This document shows, one piece after another, positions 49,391-59,349 of a DNA stretch of 64,000 nucleotides. The DNA comes from Hahellaceae bacterium (GTDB lineage Bacteria; Pseudomonadota; Gammaproteobacteria; Pseudomonadales; Oleiphilaceae). The stretch lies in NCBI GenBank assembly GCA_016716085.1, contig JADJWY010000005.1:434001-498000 (forward strand), read 5' to 3'. Position 1 is the stretch's first letter. The number at the start of each line of letters is the position of its first letter. Position numbers and translations under genes: made by a program. The notes beneath the pieces were generated by a model that made no database searches, had not been told where the DNA came from, and worked only from the letters and a program-made list of their open reading frames with translations.

Positions 49391-50586
49391 ATTTTTTCGC
49401 CGTAATCGCTCTGGTCGCGATTGCGATCGGGGTCGCCCTGGGTTTTCTGGTTCAGCTCGACCCAGGCTACATCCGTATTTCGTGGCTTAACTGGCTGATC
49501 GAAACCAACGTCTGGATTGGCTTCCTGCTTTTTGTTGCGTTTTACTTTGCATTCCATTTCACCTTGCGCAGTGTGGTTCACGCGCTTGCCGTTAAGGCGG
49601 GCATCAGCCGCTGGCGTTCCAAGGTTCATGCACGCCGGGCTCAGCGCTATACCAAGCGCGGACTGTTGGAATATGCGGAAGGAAACTGGAAGCGCGCCCA
49701 GCGTCATCTTGCGGCCGGCGCTTCGGATGCTGAAGTCCCGTTGATCAATTACCTGGCGGCCGCACAAGCCGCTAACGAGATTGGTAATGACAAGGCCAGT
49801 GAAGAATATTTGAAGCGAGCATATGACGTAGCCCCCGAAGGTGAAGTCGCTATCGGTGTTACCCAGGCTCAGTTGCAACTGGGTCGTGGCGCCAATGAGC
49901 AAGCGCTTTCAACGCTGCTTCGCCTGCGCAAGAAAGCCCCTGAACACCCCTTCGTCCTCAAGCTGCTTGTGACGGCCTATCAGCGTCTGTCTGACTGGGG
50001 GCGATTAGCGGATCTCTTGCCGGAAGTCGGCAAAGCCGGGATTTTAAAAGAGCCCGACTATGCACGACTGCAAAGCAGCACCTGGGAAAATCTCCTGCGT
50101 CAGGCTGCCGAAGATAGCCTGCGTAAACCCGAATCAGAGAATCAAACCGGGCCACTCAATGCCGTGTGGGAGCAAATACCGACTGCACTGCGTAAAGATG
50201 AGGCGATTGTCGATACGTATGCCTCCTCCCTGATCAAACTGAAAGCACCCGGTCATGCTGAAAAAGTGCTTCAGCAAGCCCTGCGCCTGCAGTGGAGTGA
50301 ACGCCTGATTCTCAGCTATGGGTTGCTGGAAAGCAGCGATACGTCACAGCAACTGGCTTTTGCCGAACAGAGTGAGCGGGATCACAAACAAGACGCCGCG
50401 CTGTACCTGACCATCGGTCGACTGGCGCTTCGTCAGGAAGACTGGGATAAGGCACGTACCGCACTGGAAACCAGCTATGGTTTGAAGCGTCGCACGGATT
50501 GTGCAACCGAGCTGGCCCGGTTACTCGTAAAACGTGGGCAGTATGAACTGGCGCTGCCTTACCTTGACAGTATCAAGCCAGCCTGA
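49387..50586 (+). CDS. hemY: HemY, TPR-containing inner-membrane protein of the hem operon
   Basis: 399 residues. Two N-terminal membrane segments (FFAVIALVAIAIGVALGF and WIGFLLFVAFYFAFHF), then TPR-like helical repeats (AQRYTKRGLLEYAEGNWKRA; AALYLTIGRLALRQEDWDKA). This is the gammaproteobacterial HemY, distinct from protoporphyrinogen oxidase of the same name. It likely scaffolds haem-synthesis enzymes. Last gene of the hem operon; convergent with the reductase gene. Confidence 0.94.
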   Translation: MNFFAVIALVAIAIGVALGFLVQLDPGYIRISWLNWLIETNVWIGFLLFVAFYFAFHFTLRSVVHALAVKAGISRWRSKVHARRAQRYTKRGLLEYAEGNWKRAQRHLAAGASDAEVPLINYLAAAQAANEIGNDKASEEYLKRAYDVAPEGEVAIGVTQAQLQLGRGANEQALSTLLRLRKKAPEHPFVLKLLVTAYQRLSDWGRLADLLPEVGKAGILKEPDYARLQSSTWENLLRQAAEDSLRKPESENQTGPLNAVWEQIPTALRKDEAIVDTYASSLIKLKAPGHAEKVLQQALRLQWSERLILSYGLLESSDTSQQLAFAEQSERDHKQDAALYLTIGRLALRQEDWDKARTALETSYGLKRRTDCATELARLLVKRGQYELALPYLDSIKPA

Positions 50587-50592
50587 GCATAC

Positions 50593-50627
50593 GCGCCGCG
50601 CATCGCCACATCGGTTTAACGCGGCGC
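50593..50627. terminator. GC-rich inverted repeat between convergent genes
   Basis: GCGCCGCG (50593-50600) and CGCGGCGC (50620-50627) are perfect 8-base arms around 19 bases. It starts just after the hemY stop and covers the last codons of the convergent gene. There is no T-run on either side, so termination is only a possibility. Confidence 0.35.
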
Positions 50628-51605
50628 ATACTCCAGTACATCGGAATGAAAGCTTGCCGTTGGCAAGCCTTTATCCACGAGCATATCCATCGCCGAATAG
50701 ACCATTGCCGGAGAGCCACTGGCGAACACCTGCGCCTTTGACCAATCAATCGGCTCATCACGCAGTGCGCGAATCAGCTCACCGTGGTGCCCATTCCATT
50801 CGTTGTCGAGATTATCCGCATCGATGGAAAGACAGCGGACATTCGCGCGCTGTGACCAGGCATTGAAAATGTCAGTTGCATAACGCTCGCGCGCACGACG
50901 CACGCCCCAAACGGCGGTGACCGGCTGGGAAAACCCTTGTGCGACTAAACCTTCCATCAGACTCTTGATCTGCGCAAAACCCGTGCCCGCCGCCAGCAGA
51001 ACGACCGGCCCCTCAGGTAACTGGGTCAGGCAACAGCGCCCCATCGGCATACGAACTTTGACCGTGGCGTGGGTCTGCAGATAGTCGAGAATCTCCTTCG
51101 CACTGGATTGTTCCGGTAACACCAGTATGTGTAACTCGATCTCACGACCGCCCGGTGCATTCGCAATTGAGAAAAAAGCGCCATCCAGCCCTGGAATCAG
51201 CAACTGCAGATACTGCCCCGGATGAAACGCAGGAAGCCTGCCGGCAGGAGCCAGCAACTCGATCTTGAATACCTCTGGTGTAAACGGCGTTATACGGGCA
51301 ATCTGCGCGGCAAATTCGGTCGCCGGAATTTCATTAGGGGCATACAGGTTGGTCATTTCCAGCTCACAATCAGACTCAGGTCTGGCTTTGCATATCAATA
51401 CATCGGGCGAACCATTCGCCCCCTCAAGTCGCGCTCCAGTCCCCGGATGGCCTTTCAAGCCGCGAGCAGCGCACACATGGCAATTCCCGTTGCGACAGGC
51501 ATAGGGCGCTGTGTAGCCCAATCGATGCAGGGCCTCCAGCACCGTTTCACCCGGGTGCACAGTGACAGTATAGCCACGGGGCAGAAAATGGATCTGGTGG
51601 CTCAA
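50616..51605 (-). CDS. NAD(P)H-flavin reductase with plant-type 2Fe-2S domain
   Basis: 329 residues from TTG 51605. N-terminal plant-type ferredoxin domain with the four cluster cysteines in ACRNGNCHVCA and VLICKA, then a FAD domain (HPGQYLQLLIPG, FSIANAP) and an NAD domain (VVLLAAGTGFAQIKSL, VWGVRRARERY). The architecture is that of CDP-6-deoxy-glucoseen reductase-like and phenol hydroxylase reductase-like proteins; the physiological partner is unknown. It overlaps ubiD by four bases (TTGA), which is why I prefer this start; GTG 51629 is the alternative. The pairing with ubiD suggests a link to ubiquinone or flavin metabolism. Confidence 0.87.
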   Translation of the reverse strand: MSHQIHFLPRGYTVTVHPGETVLEALHRLGYTAPYACRNGNCHVCAARGLKGHPGTGARLEGANGSPDVLICKARPESDCELEMTNLYAPNEIPATEFAAQIARITPFTPEVFKIELLAPAGRLPAFHPGQYLQLLIPGLDGAFFSIANAPGGREIELHILVLPEQSSAKEILDYLQTHATVKVRMPMGRCCLTQLPEGPVVLLAAGTGFAQIKSLMEGLVAQGFSQPVTAVWGVRRARERYATDIFNAWSQRANVRCLSIDADNLDNEWNGHHGELIRALRDEPIDWSKAQVFASGSPAMVYSAMDMLVDKGLPTASFHSDVLEYAPR

Positions 51606-53071
51606 ACGCCTAGTCCCAGCGAGTCCCACAGCGCATCGACCCGCGCTTTGACCTCCTGGCTCATTTCAATCGGAACGCCCCACTCACGCTGGGTTTCCCC
51701 TGGCCATTTACGGGTGGCATCCATCCCCATCTTCGAACCGAGGCCGGAAACCGGTGAGGCAAAATCCAGATAGTCGATTGGGGTGTTCTCGACCAGCAGT
51801 GTATCGCGCGCAGGATCCATCCGTGTCGTAATGGCCCAGATGACATCCTTCCAGTCCCGCGCATTGATATCATCGTCCGTGACGATCACAAATTTGGTAT
51901 ACATGAACTGCCGTAAAAAAGACCACACCCCCATCATCACCCGCTTGGCATGGCCGGGATACTGCTTTTTCATCGTGACAACCGCCAGCCGGTAAGAGCA
52001 ACCCTCTGGTGGCAAATAAAAATCTGTGATCTCAGGAAACTGTTTCTGCAGGATCGGGACAAACACTTCATTCAAGGCGACGCCCAATACGGCCGGTTCA
52101 TCCGGTGGACGCCCCGTGTAGGTACTGTGATAGATCGGATCCTTGCGGTGCGTGATCCGTTCAACCGTCATCACCGGGAAGTGATCGACCTCATTGTAAT
52201 AACCAGTATGGTCACCAAAGGGGCCCTCTGGTGCGCAGTCATTCGGGTGAATCACCCCTTCAAGTACAAATTCGGCACTGGCAGGAACCTGCAGATCACT
52301 CCCCAGGCAGCGCACCACTTCAGTCTTATTGCCCCGCAACAAACCTGCAAATGCATACTCAGACAGACTATCTGGCACCGGCGTCACAGCGCCCAGAATC
52401 GTCGCAGGGTCAGCGCCCAGCGCGACCGCTACCGGAAACGGCTGCCCCGGGTATTTCTGGCACCAGTCACGAAAATCCAGCGCGCCCCCACGATGGGAAA
52501 GCCAGCGCATAATTACGCGGTTGGGACCAATGACTTGTTGCCGATAGATGCCGAGATTTTGTCGCGGCTTTTCCGGGCCACGTGTCACGACCAGCGGCCA
52601 GGTGATCAGCGGGCCTGCATCGCCGGGCCAGCAGGTCTGTACCGGGAGCCTGGACAAATCAACCCGATCCCCTTCAAGCACGACTTCCTGGCAGGGGGCC
52701 TTGCGGACCTCGCGCGGACTCATACTCATCACTTGTTTGAACAGGGGGAGCTTATTCAGCGCATCCCGGAACCCTTTGGGAGGATCAGGTTCCTTGAGGT
52801 AGGCCAGCAGGCGTCCCACTTCGCGCAGCTGCTCAACGGATTCCGCCCCCATGCCCAAAGCGACACGCTCGGGCGTTCCAAACAGATTTGCCAGGACAGG
52901 GATACGGAAGCCTTTTGGATTTTCAAACAACAGCGCCGGACCGCCTGCCCGAAGCACACGATCCGCGATTTCTGTCATTTCCAGATGAGGATCAACCGGC
53001 GTCAGGATACGCTTCAACTGCCCGCGACGTTCCAGCTCAGCGAGAAAATCTCTGAGGTCTCGATATTTCAT
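51602..53071 (-). CDS. ubiD: 4-hydroxy-3-polyprenylbenzoate decarboxylase
   Basis: Prenylated-FMN-dependent decarboxylase of ubiquinone synthesis. 489 residues beginning MKYRDLRDFL, the family start. Blocks include LFGTPERVALGMG, INTxAYR-like NLGIYRQQVIGPNRVIMRWL, FGDHTGYYNEVDHFPVM and KFVIVTDDDINARDWKDVIW. An in-frame TTG two codons upstream is possible. It lies between rho and the flavin reductase on the same strand. Confidence 0.97.
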   Translation of the reverse strand: MKYRDLRDFLAELERRGQLKRILTPVDPHLEMTEIADRVLRAGGPALLFENPKGFRIPVLANLFGTPERVALGMGAESVEQLREVGRLLAYLKEPDPPKGFRDALNKLPLFKQVMSMSPREVRKAPCQEVVLEGDRVDLSRLPVQTCWPGDAGPLITWPLVVTRGPEKPRQNLGIYRQQVIGPNRVIMRWLSHRGGALDFRDWCQKYPGQPFPVAVALGADPATILGAVTPVPDSLSEYAFAGLLRGNKTEVVRCLGSDLQVPASAEFVLEGVIHPNDCAPEGPFGDHTGYYNEVDHFPVMTVERITHRKDPIYHSTYTGRPPDEPAVLGVALNEVFVPILQKQFPEITDFYLPPEGCSYRLAVVTMKKQYPGHAKRVMMGVWSFLRQFMYTKFVIVTDDDINARDWKDVIWAITTRMDPARDTLLVENTPIDYLDFASPVSGLGSKMGMDATRKWPGETQREWGVPIEMSQEVKARVDALWDSLGLGV

Positions 53072-53112
53072 AGGCAACCCGTCAACCGGTTTTCAGTGTT
53101 ACGCCCGCCGAA

Positions 53113-54375
53113 CTAGCGCTTCTTCATCGACTGGAAGAAATCGTCGTTCGTCTTGGTGTCTTTGAGCTTGTCGAGCAGGAACTCTACCGCGCCAATATCG
53201 TCGTCCATCGAGTGAAGCAACTTGCGCAGAATCCAGATGCGCTGCAGCTCTTCTTCTGAAATCAGGAGCTCTTCACGGCGGGTACCGCTACGACGAATAT
53301 TGATCGCAGGGAAAACACGTCGTTCAGAAATCTTGCGGTCCAGGTGCACTTCCATGTTACCGGTGCCCTTGAACTCTTCGTAGATCACTTCATCCATCTT
53401 CGAGCCGGTGTCCACCAGGGCCGTTGCGATGATGGTGAGACTGCCACCCTCTTCGACATTACGCGCCGCACCAAAGAAGCGTTTTGGACGCTCCAGTGCA
53501 TGCGCATCTACACCCCCCGTCAGGACTTTGCCAGAGGACGGGATGATGGTGTTGTAAGCACGTGCCAGACGGGTAATCGAATCCAGCAGGATAACAACGT
53601 CTTTTTTGTGCTCAACCAGTCGCTTGGCTTTCTCAATGACCATTTCGGCAACCTGCACGTGACGGGCAGGCGGCTCGTCGAAGGTACTGGCAACAACTTC
53701 GCCACGCACGGTTCGCTGCATGTCGGTCACTTCTTCCGGACGCTCGTCGATCAGCAGCACCATCAGGTGACATTCGGGGTTATTGCGAATAATCGATTGC
53801 GCAATGTTTTGCATCAGCAGGGTCTTACCGGCCTTGGGCGGCGAAACAATCAGTCCACGCTGACCTTTACCAATCGGCGCGCACAAATCCAGAATCCGTG
53901 CAGACAAATCTTCGGTACTGCCGTTACCCGCTTCCAGCCGCAGACGCTCCTGAGGAAACAGCGGCGTCAGGTTCTCAAACAGGACCTTATTACGCGTATT
54001 CTCCGGGCGATCAAAGTTAATCTCATTCACTTTGAGCAGCGCGAAATACCGCTCGCCGTCCTTGGGAGGACGAATCTTACCTTCTATCGCATCGCCGGTG
54101 CGCAAATTGAAACGGCGAATCTGACTGGGTGAGACGTATATATCGTCAGGGCCAGCCAGATAGGAACTGTCTGCCGAGCGCAGGAAACCGAAGCCGTCCT
54201 GCAGAATTTCCAGTACACCATCACCATAAATGTCTTCGCCACCTTTGGCGTGACGTTTCAATATGGCAAAGATGACATCCTGTTTGCGTGATCGGGCCAT
54301 GTTTTCAAGGCCCATTTCTTCAGCAATGGCAATCAGTTCGGGGACGGGTTTCTTTTTTAACTCAGTCAGGTTCAT
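53113..54375 (-). CDS. rho: Transcription termination factor Rho
   Basis: 420 residues, normal length. N-terminal helical domain (MNLTELKKKPVPELIAIAEE), RNA-binding cold-shock domain with RNP1-like GFGFLRS, Walker A PPKAGKTLLMQ, Walker B VVILLDSITRLAR and the R-loop block RRSGTRREELL. A 190-base leader region (54376-54565) separates it from trxA; rho genes are often attenuated by Rho itself in such leaders. Order trxA-rho-ubiD matches pseudomonads. Confidence 0.99.
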   Translation of the reverse strand: MNLTELKKKPVPELIAIAEEMGLENMARSRKQDVIFAILKRHAKGGEDIYGDGVLEILQDGFGFLRSADSSYLAGPDDIYVSPSQIRRFNLRTGDAIEGKIRPPKDGERYFALLKVNEINFDRPENTRNKVLFENLTPLFPQERLRLEAGNGSTEDLSARILDLCAPIGKGQRGLIVSPPKAGKTLLMQNIAQSIIRNNPECHLMVLLIDERPEEVTDMQRTVRGEVVASTFDEPPARHVQVAEMVIEKAKRLVEHKKDVVILLDSITRLARAYNTIIPSSGKVLTGGVDAHALERPKRFFGAARNVEEGGSLTIIATALVDTGSKMDEVIYEEFKGTGNMEVHLDRKISERRVFPAINIRRSGTRREELLISEEELQRIWILRKLLHSMDDDIGAVEFLLDKLKDTKTNDDFFQSMKKR

Positions 54376-54521
54376 AGGGGTATAGGAGATATGTCTATGT
54401 TGGTTGGCGAGGGATCGTTGGTTATTGGATACAGAGAGGAACAGAAGCGCCCGGGAGAGCGGGACTCAACGGAACGTGGCCTGAAAAATTATCATTGAGA
54501 GAAGGCGCACACCGTGACGTT

Positions 54522-54550
54522 CCTTTAGCCAGGATGACCCTGACTAAAGG
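54522..54550. other. Inverted repeat between trxA and rho
   Basis: CCTTTAGCCAGG (54522-54533) pairs with CCTGACTAAAGG (54539-54550) with one mismatch around a five-base loop. On the minus strand it follows the trxA stop by 15 bases. No T-run follows, so it may be an mRNA-stabilising 3' hairpin or an attenuator in the rho leader rather than a simple terminator. Confidence 0.5.
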
Positions 54551-54565
54551 AGGAAACTAGCAGCA

Positions 54566-54892
54566 TTAGAGATTGCTGTCAAGAAATGCTGTTAACTGAG
54601 ATTTCGATAACGCACCCACTTTGGTCGCGTCCACGTTGCCATTTTTGAACAACATCAGGGTCGGAATGCCACGGATACTGTACTTTGGCGGGGTTTTCTC
54701 ATTCTCATCAATGTTCAGTTTACAGACTTTAAGACGGCCGCTGTATTCTTCGGCAATTTCTTCGAGAACCGGTGCAATCATTTTGCAAGGGCCGCACCAT
54801 TCCGCCCAATAGTCTACCAGAACGGGGGTATCCGACTGCAGGACATCTTTATCGAAGGAATCATCGGTGACGTTTTTGATTTGGCTACTCAT
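54566..54892 (-). CDS. trxA: Thioredoxin 1
   Basis: 108 residues, the standard length, with the redox site WAEWCGPCKMIAP and the cis-proline loop IRGIPTLMLFKNG. The ATG at 54892 is preceded by AGGAAAG; an in-frame upstream ATG would add 25 unrelated residues. Cytosolic disulfide reductant. Divergent from ppx with 162 bases between. Confidence 0.98.
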   Translation of the reverse strand: MSSQIKNVTDDSFDKDVLQSDTPVLVDYWAEWCGPCKMIAPVLEEIAEEYSGRLKVCKLNIDENEKTPPKYSIRGIPTLMLFKNGNVDATKVGALSKSQLTAFLDSNL

Positions 54893-55054
54893 GTGTTTAA
54901 CTTTCCTGAGGCATGCTGGAATCCGGTACCCGTCGGGTATTACTTCCAATACTAGACGGAGATGCACATAATCGTCTATAAACTCGTTGCCTGAGGTGAC
55001 GATCAGCAGATTCTCCTACTATATGGGCCAGACCAGGGAAATCAAGTAGCGCGC

Positions 55055-56599
55055 ATGCAAAGCCAAACATCGGCCACACCCGACAACCTGAACCCCACCA
55101 TCCAGGATGGTATGCACATTGCCGCCATCGACATGGGTTCAAACAGCTTCCACATGGTGGTCGCCCAGATCATTCACAATGAAATCCGACCGCTTGAAAA
55201 GCTGGGTGAAAAGGTCCAGCTGGGCGCCGGTCTTGATCAGCAAAATCAGCTCGATGAAGCCTCGCAGATGAGGGCCTTCGCCTGCCTGGAGCGGTTCCGC
55301 CAGCGTATCACAGGTATGCCGCCACACTGCGTCCAGATTGTCGGTACCAACGCCTTGCGCGAAGCGCGTAACGCCGATCAGTTTTTACGGCGTGCCGAGC
55401 AGACCATTGGCTACCCCGTCTCAGTCATCAGTGGCCATGAAGAAGCCCGTCTGATCTACCTGGGTGTAGCGCACTCCCTGGCTGACGACACAGGCAACCG
55501 GCTAGTGATCGACATCGGCGGGGGCAGTACCGAATTCATCATCGGCGAACGCTTCGAGGCGAAGATTCTGGATAGCCTGCACATGGGCTGCGTGTCTTAC
55601 CGGGAGCGTTTTTTTGTCGGAGGGCGAATTACCCAGCAGAATTTTGCCAAAGCCGTGCTGGAAGCGTCACGCGAAGTGCTCGGCATTCGTAACCGGTTTA
55701 AGCGACTGGGCTGGCAGCATGCCGTCGGTTCATCTGGCTCGGTTAAGGCCGTTGAACAGGCACTGATCGCCTGCAAACTCTCGGCCCGTGGAATTACCGC
55801 AGACAATTTAAAGAAACTGAAAGAACAGGTCATTGCCGCAGGCAGGGTTAGCGCACTCAGTAAGCTCGGCATACGCAAGGACCGTGTATCCATCTTCCCC
55901 GCTGGGCTTGCCATATTGATTGCGGCGTTCGACATCCTGGGGATTGAGCAGATGGATTTTTGCGATGGCGCCCTGAGAGAGGGACTGCTGTATGACATGG
56001 TGGGCCGGAATCAACATGAAGATGTCCGTGAGCGCACCATCAACAGTATGCTTGAGCGTTATCGCGTAGATCGCGAACAGGCTGCAAATGTTGAAAAAAC
56101 AGCGATAGCGCTCTGGCAGCAGGTAGCCTTTGAGTGGAACCTGAATGCTGAAGAATGTGAGGATCTGCTGCGCTGGAGTGCTCAGCTACATGAGCTGGGG
56201 TTGTCCATTGCGCACAACCAGTACCATAAGCATGGCGCGTATCTGTTACAGTTTTCGGAAATGCCCGGTTTCTCGCGCCAGACCCAGCTTGAAATGGCCA
56301 CCATCGTGCGCTGCCATCGCCGTAAAATTAGCGAAGAACTGTTTAACGAACTCCCCCCCGAGAAAAAGACACCGATCAAGCGCCTGTCGGCACTACTGAG
56401 ACTCGCCATCGCGCTCCACCACGCCCGCAATGTTACGCTACCAGAAACGCTGCAGATTACCGCACAAGGCGACACACTTCGACTAAGGTTTGGCGAACAA
56501 TGGCTTAGCAGTCATCCCCTCTCGGTGGCCGATTTAGAAGCCGAAAAGGGCTTTCTCAGCAAGATAGGGATTACCCTGGATTTTCAGGATATCATTTGA
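55055..56599 (+). CDS. ppx: Exopolyphosphatase (Ppx/GppA family)
   Basis: 514 residues. ASKHA-fold phosphate loops IAAIDMGSNSFHMVVAQ and VIDIGGGSTEFIIGE are clear, with a C-terminal HD-like helical region (WSAQLHELGLSIAHNQYHKH). Degrades polyphosphate processively; a pppGpp phosphatase role cannot be excluded. Start at ATG 55055 gives a 19-residue lead before the fold; ATG 55112 is an alternative. The 3' end overlaps the convergent gene by 16 bases. Confidence 0.96.
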   Translation: MQSQTSATPDNLNPTIQDGMHIAAIDMGSNSFHMVVAQIIHNEIRPLEKLGEKVQLGAGLDQQNQLDEASQMRAFACLERFRQRITGMPPHCVQIVGTNALREARNADQFLRRAEQTIGYPVSVISGHEEARLIYLGVAHSLADDTGNRLVIDIGGGSTEFIIGERFEAKILDSLHMGCVSYRERFFVGGRITQQNFAKAVLEASREVLGIRNRFKRLGWQHAVGSSGSVKAVEQALIACKLSARGITADNLKKLKEQVIAAGRVSALSKLGIRKDRVSIFPAGLAILIAAFDILGIEQMDFCDGALREGLLYDMVGRNQHEDVRERTINSMLERYRVDREQAANVEKTAIALWQQVAFEWNLNAEECEDLLRWSAQLHELGLSIAHNQYHKHGAYLLQFSEMPGFSRQTQLEMATIVRCHRRKISEELFNELPPEKKTPIKRLSALLRLAIALHHARNVTLPETLQITAQGDTLRLRFGEQWLSSHPLSVADLEAEKGFLSKIGITLDFQDII

Positions 56600-57429
56600 A
56601 GAAAATGCCGCTTAACCGTTTCCGTATAATCACTGTCTGCCTGCTGAGAAGGGTGAAACCCTTTTCGATAATAGGCAAAGTAGGCGGGTAGAATTTGACG
56701 AAACACGCCGGGCATCCCCCACAACACGTTTAAACCCCGCAGCCAGGCGCGGATATTGCTCAGTTGTCCGCAGGACTTGAGAATACGAACGGTACGCACT
56801 GAGCTCATCAAGACAAAGAAAAACGTGACTTCCCGCATCATTTTCCTGCGGAGCTTCTCGTCATTTACGCAAGCACGATAAACATCAAAGGCTACCGACT
56901 TATGCTCCACTTCCTCAATGGAATGCCAGGCCCAAATCCGAGCCATCGTCGGGTGCATGCGCGTCAGGAAGTCGGGATGATCGATAAAGCCTTTAGCCAT
57001 GATCGCAGTGAAATGCTCCAGCGCGACCGTTCGGGCAAGATTTTCTGCGGGGGTGGATTGCGCCTGAACCGTCTTTAACCGCTCCCGTACAAAGGCTTCC
57101 ATCGAAGCCACCGGGTAGCCCTTGCGGGTTAGAAATTCATTCAGTGCGACATGCTCGCGGGAATGATTCGCTTCCTGGCCGATAAAGGCGCGGATCTGCG
57201 CTCTCAAGGCCGGATCCGCCACCTCATCCTGATAATGGCGCACACTGTCGATGAAGTAGCGTTCACCGACCGGAAAGGTCACCGAAAGCCCTGCCATCAT
57301 TGCCGTTAAAAAGGCATTATTGTCACACCAGAACTCGGGAATGCTATCAGGAAAGTCGAAATCCATTCGTCGAACGGTAATGCCTTGAGTCGAGGCAATT
57401 TCACGCAAATGCACGGTGTCGGCGGTCAT
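56584..57429 (-). CDS. PF10118-type predicted metal-dependent hydrolase
   Basis: 281 residues. Blocks FMDF-like RRMDFDFPDSIPEFWCDNN, LSVTFPVGERYFIDSVRHY, FIGQEANHSREHVALNEFL and WHSIEEVEHKSVAFDVY match this family. The E-x-x-H pairs (QEANH and IEEVEH) would build a di-metal centre like those of ferritin-like oxygenases, so hydrolase is only the inherited name. Role unknown. Eighteen bases downstream of the ABC-F gene on the same strand. Confidence 0.88.
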   Translation of the reverse strand: MTADTVHLREIASTQGITVRRMDFDFPDSIPEFWCDNNAFLTAMMAGLSVTFPVGERYFIDSVRHYQDEVADPALRAQIRAFIGQEANHSREHVALNEFLTRKGYPVASMEAFVRERLKTVQAQSTPAENLARTVALEHFTAIMAKGFIDHPDFLTRMHPTMARIWAWHSIEEVEHKSVAFDVYRACVNDEKLRRKMMREVTFFFVLMSSVRTVRILKSCGQLSNIRAWLRGLNVLWGMPGVFRQILPAYFAYYRKGFHPSQQADSDYTETVKRHFLQMIS

Positions 57430-57447
57430 GGTCTTCCTCCTGCGTTA

Positions 57448-59349
57448 TTAATTGTTCTGTTGTAACAGTGTCTCCAACTCCTCACTCAACATCAACCAGC
57501 TTTCTTCTTCAGACTGCAGACTGGCCTGCAAATTCTGACGCTCTGCAAGGGTTTGCTTAAGTACGTCCTTTTGGCTGGCCTCATAAAGACCGGCATCGGC
57601 CAGACGTTCTTCAACCGCACTCAGCTGACTATTCAGGGTCTCCATCCGTTTTTCGGCCTGCTGGATTTTTTTACGTAGGGGACTGAGTTGCTGCCGGATT
57701 GCCGCCTCGTCACGCCTTTTCTGTTTGCGGTCGTCGGTTTTACGCTCGCCCGCATTGGATTCTGCCGCCTGCAAGGAGCGAATCGCCTGACTGAGATCAC
57801 GTTCGTAGTCATCCAGGCTTTTTTCATACGGCTCGGCCTGCCCCTGATGCACCCAGATAAAATCGTCCGCCAGTGCCCGCATCAGGTGTCGGTCGTGAGA
57901 CACCAGAATCAAAGCGCCCGGATAGGCTTGTAACGCGACATTGAGTGCATGTCGCATGTCGAGGTCCAGGTGGTTGGTCGGCTCGTCAAGCAATAGCAGG
58001 TTGGGCTTCTGCCAGGCGAGAATGGCCAGTGCCAGACGCGCGCGTTCACCGCCTGAAAACTGGCTGACCGGCTTATCACAGAGCTCCCCGCCGAAACCAA
58101 AGCCGCCCAGGAAGTTACGTAAGCTTTGCTCCGGGGCGCTACGATCTTTCGCCTGCAACTGCTCAAACGCCGTCGCACGTTCGTCCAGGGCTTCCAGCTG
58201 ATGCTGTGAGAAATACCCCACCCGCAAATGCTCGCCAGCCGTTCGCTGCCCCGACAGGGGCTGAATTTCACCGGCAAGGGTCTTGACCAGTGTGGATTTA
58301 CCCTGGCCGTTCGCCCCGAGCAATCCGAGGCGGGATCCCGGCACGAGACTGAGACTGACCTTATTCAGAATGGTCGTCGATCCGTAGCCCAACGCCGCAT
58401 CTTTCAGAACCAGCAGAGGCAGGGACATTTTATCGCTGCAAGGCATGGTAAAGTGAAAGGGTGAGTCAATGTGCGCAGGTGCAATTTTTTCCATGCGCTC
58501 TAATTCTTTCAAGCGACTCTGGGCCTGCCGCGCCTTTGTCGCCTTGGCGCCAAAGCGGGACACAAACCCGTGAATCTCAGCAATACGCTGCTGCTGTTTC
58601 TCATAGGCGGCGGCCTGCTGCGCCAGTCGGCTGGCGCGTTGAATCTCGAACTGACTGTAGTTGCCGGTATACAACTGCAATTGCTTATTCTCGAAATGCA
58701 GCACATGCGAAGCCAGCCCGTCGATGAAATCGCGGTCATGTGAAATCAGCAAGAGGGTGCCGGGATAGCGTTTTAGCCAGCTTTCCAACCAGACCACGGC
58801 ATCGAGATCCAGATGGTTAGTCGGTTCATCGAGCAAGAGGATGTCAGACGGACACATCAACGCTTGCGCCAGGTTCAGGCGCATCCGCCAGCCCCCGCTG
58901 AAATCCGTCACCTGACGTTGATGCTGCGCGGTGGGAAAGCCGAGACCTTCCAGCAACTGGGCGGCTCGCACAGGTGCATTGTAGCCATCAATTTCGTCCA
59001 GACGGGCATGGGCCGCCGCGATCGCCACCCCATTGTGGGTGGCTTCAGCGTCGGCCAACTGCTGCTCTACCTGACGCAGCACCTTGTCGCCATCCAACAC
59101 ATAGTCCAACGCACTGCGTTTAACCGCCGGTGTTTCCTGGGCCATGTGGGCCAGACGCAAACCCGCCATCACTGAGAGCGAACCCGCATCCGGCCCCAGC
59201 TCACCCAGGACCATCCGGAAGAAGGTTGATTTGCCGCAGCCGTTCCGACCGACAATAGCCACCCGCCACCCGGAATTCAGGGTAACATTGGCATTCTGGA
59301 TCAGCGGGACACCGCCCTGCTGAAGACTGAGATTCGAGAGGATAATCAT
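57448..59349 (-). CDS. ABC-F family ATPase (YheS-like)
   Basis: 633 residues with two nucleotide-binding domains and no membrane segments. First domain: Walker A GRNGCGKSTFF, signature SGGWRMRLNLAQAL, Walker B LLLDEPTNHLDLDAV. Second: GANGQGKSTLV, SGGERARLALAIL and LLLDEPTNHLDLDMRH. A charged coiled-coil C-terminal arm (about 540-630) follows. ABC-F proteins act on the ribosome at the E site. The ATG at 59349 gives the family start MIILSNLSLQQGG; a frame back to 59427 is longer but unlike relatives. Its start codon overlaps that of the divergent neighbour by two bases. Confidence 0.93.
   Translation of the reverse strand: MIILSNLSLQQGGVPLIQNANVTLNSGWRVAIVGRNGCGKSTFFRMVLGELGPDAGSLSVMAGLRLAHMAQETPAVKRSALDYVLDGDKVLRQVEQQLADAEATHNGVAIAAAHARLDEIDGYNAPVRAAQLLEGLGFPTAQHQRQVTDFSGGWRMRLNLAQALMCPSDILLLDEPTNHLDLDAVVWLESWLKRYPGTLLLISHDRDFIDGLASHVLHFENKQLQLYTGNYSQFEIQRASRLAQQAAAYEKQQQRIAEIHGFVSRFGAKATKARQAQSRLKELERMEKIAPAHIDSPFHFTMPCSDKMSLPLLVLKDAALGYGSTTILNKVSLSLVPGSRLGLLGANGQGKSTLVKTLAGEIQPLSGQRTAGEHLRVGYFSQHQLEALDERATAFEQLQAKDRSAPEQSLRNFLGGFGFGGELCDKPVSQFSGGERARLALAILAWQKPNLLLLDEPTNHLDLDMRHALNVALQAYPGALILVSHDRHLMRALADDFIWVHQGQAEPYEKSLDDYERDLSQAIRSLQAAESNAGERKTDDRKQKRRDEAAIRQQLSPLRKKIQQAEKRMETLNSQLSAVEERLADAGLYEASQKDVLKQTLAERQNLQASLQSEEESWLMLSEELETLLQQNN

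Noticed and set aside
51950..53116. 388-codon open frame on the plus strand opposite ubiD
   Set aside because: Antisense to a well-defined ubiD gene and without recognisable domains.
53344..54132. 262-codon open frame opposite rho
   Set aside because: Mirror of the conserved rho coding sequence with no independent support.
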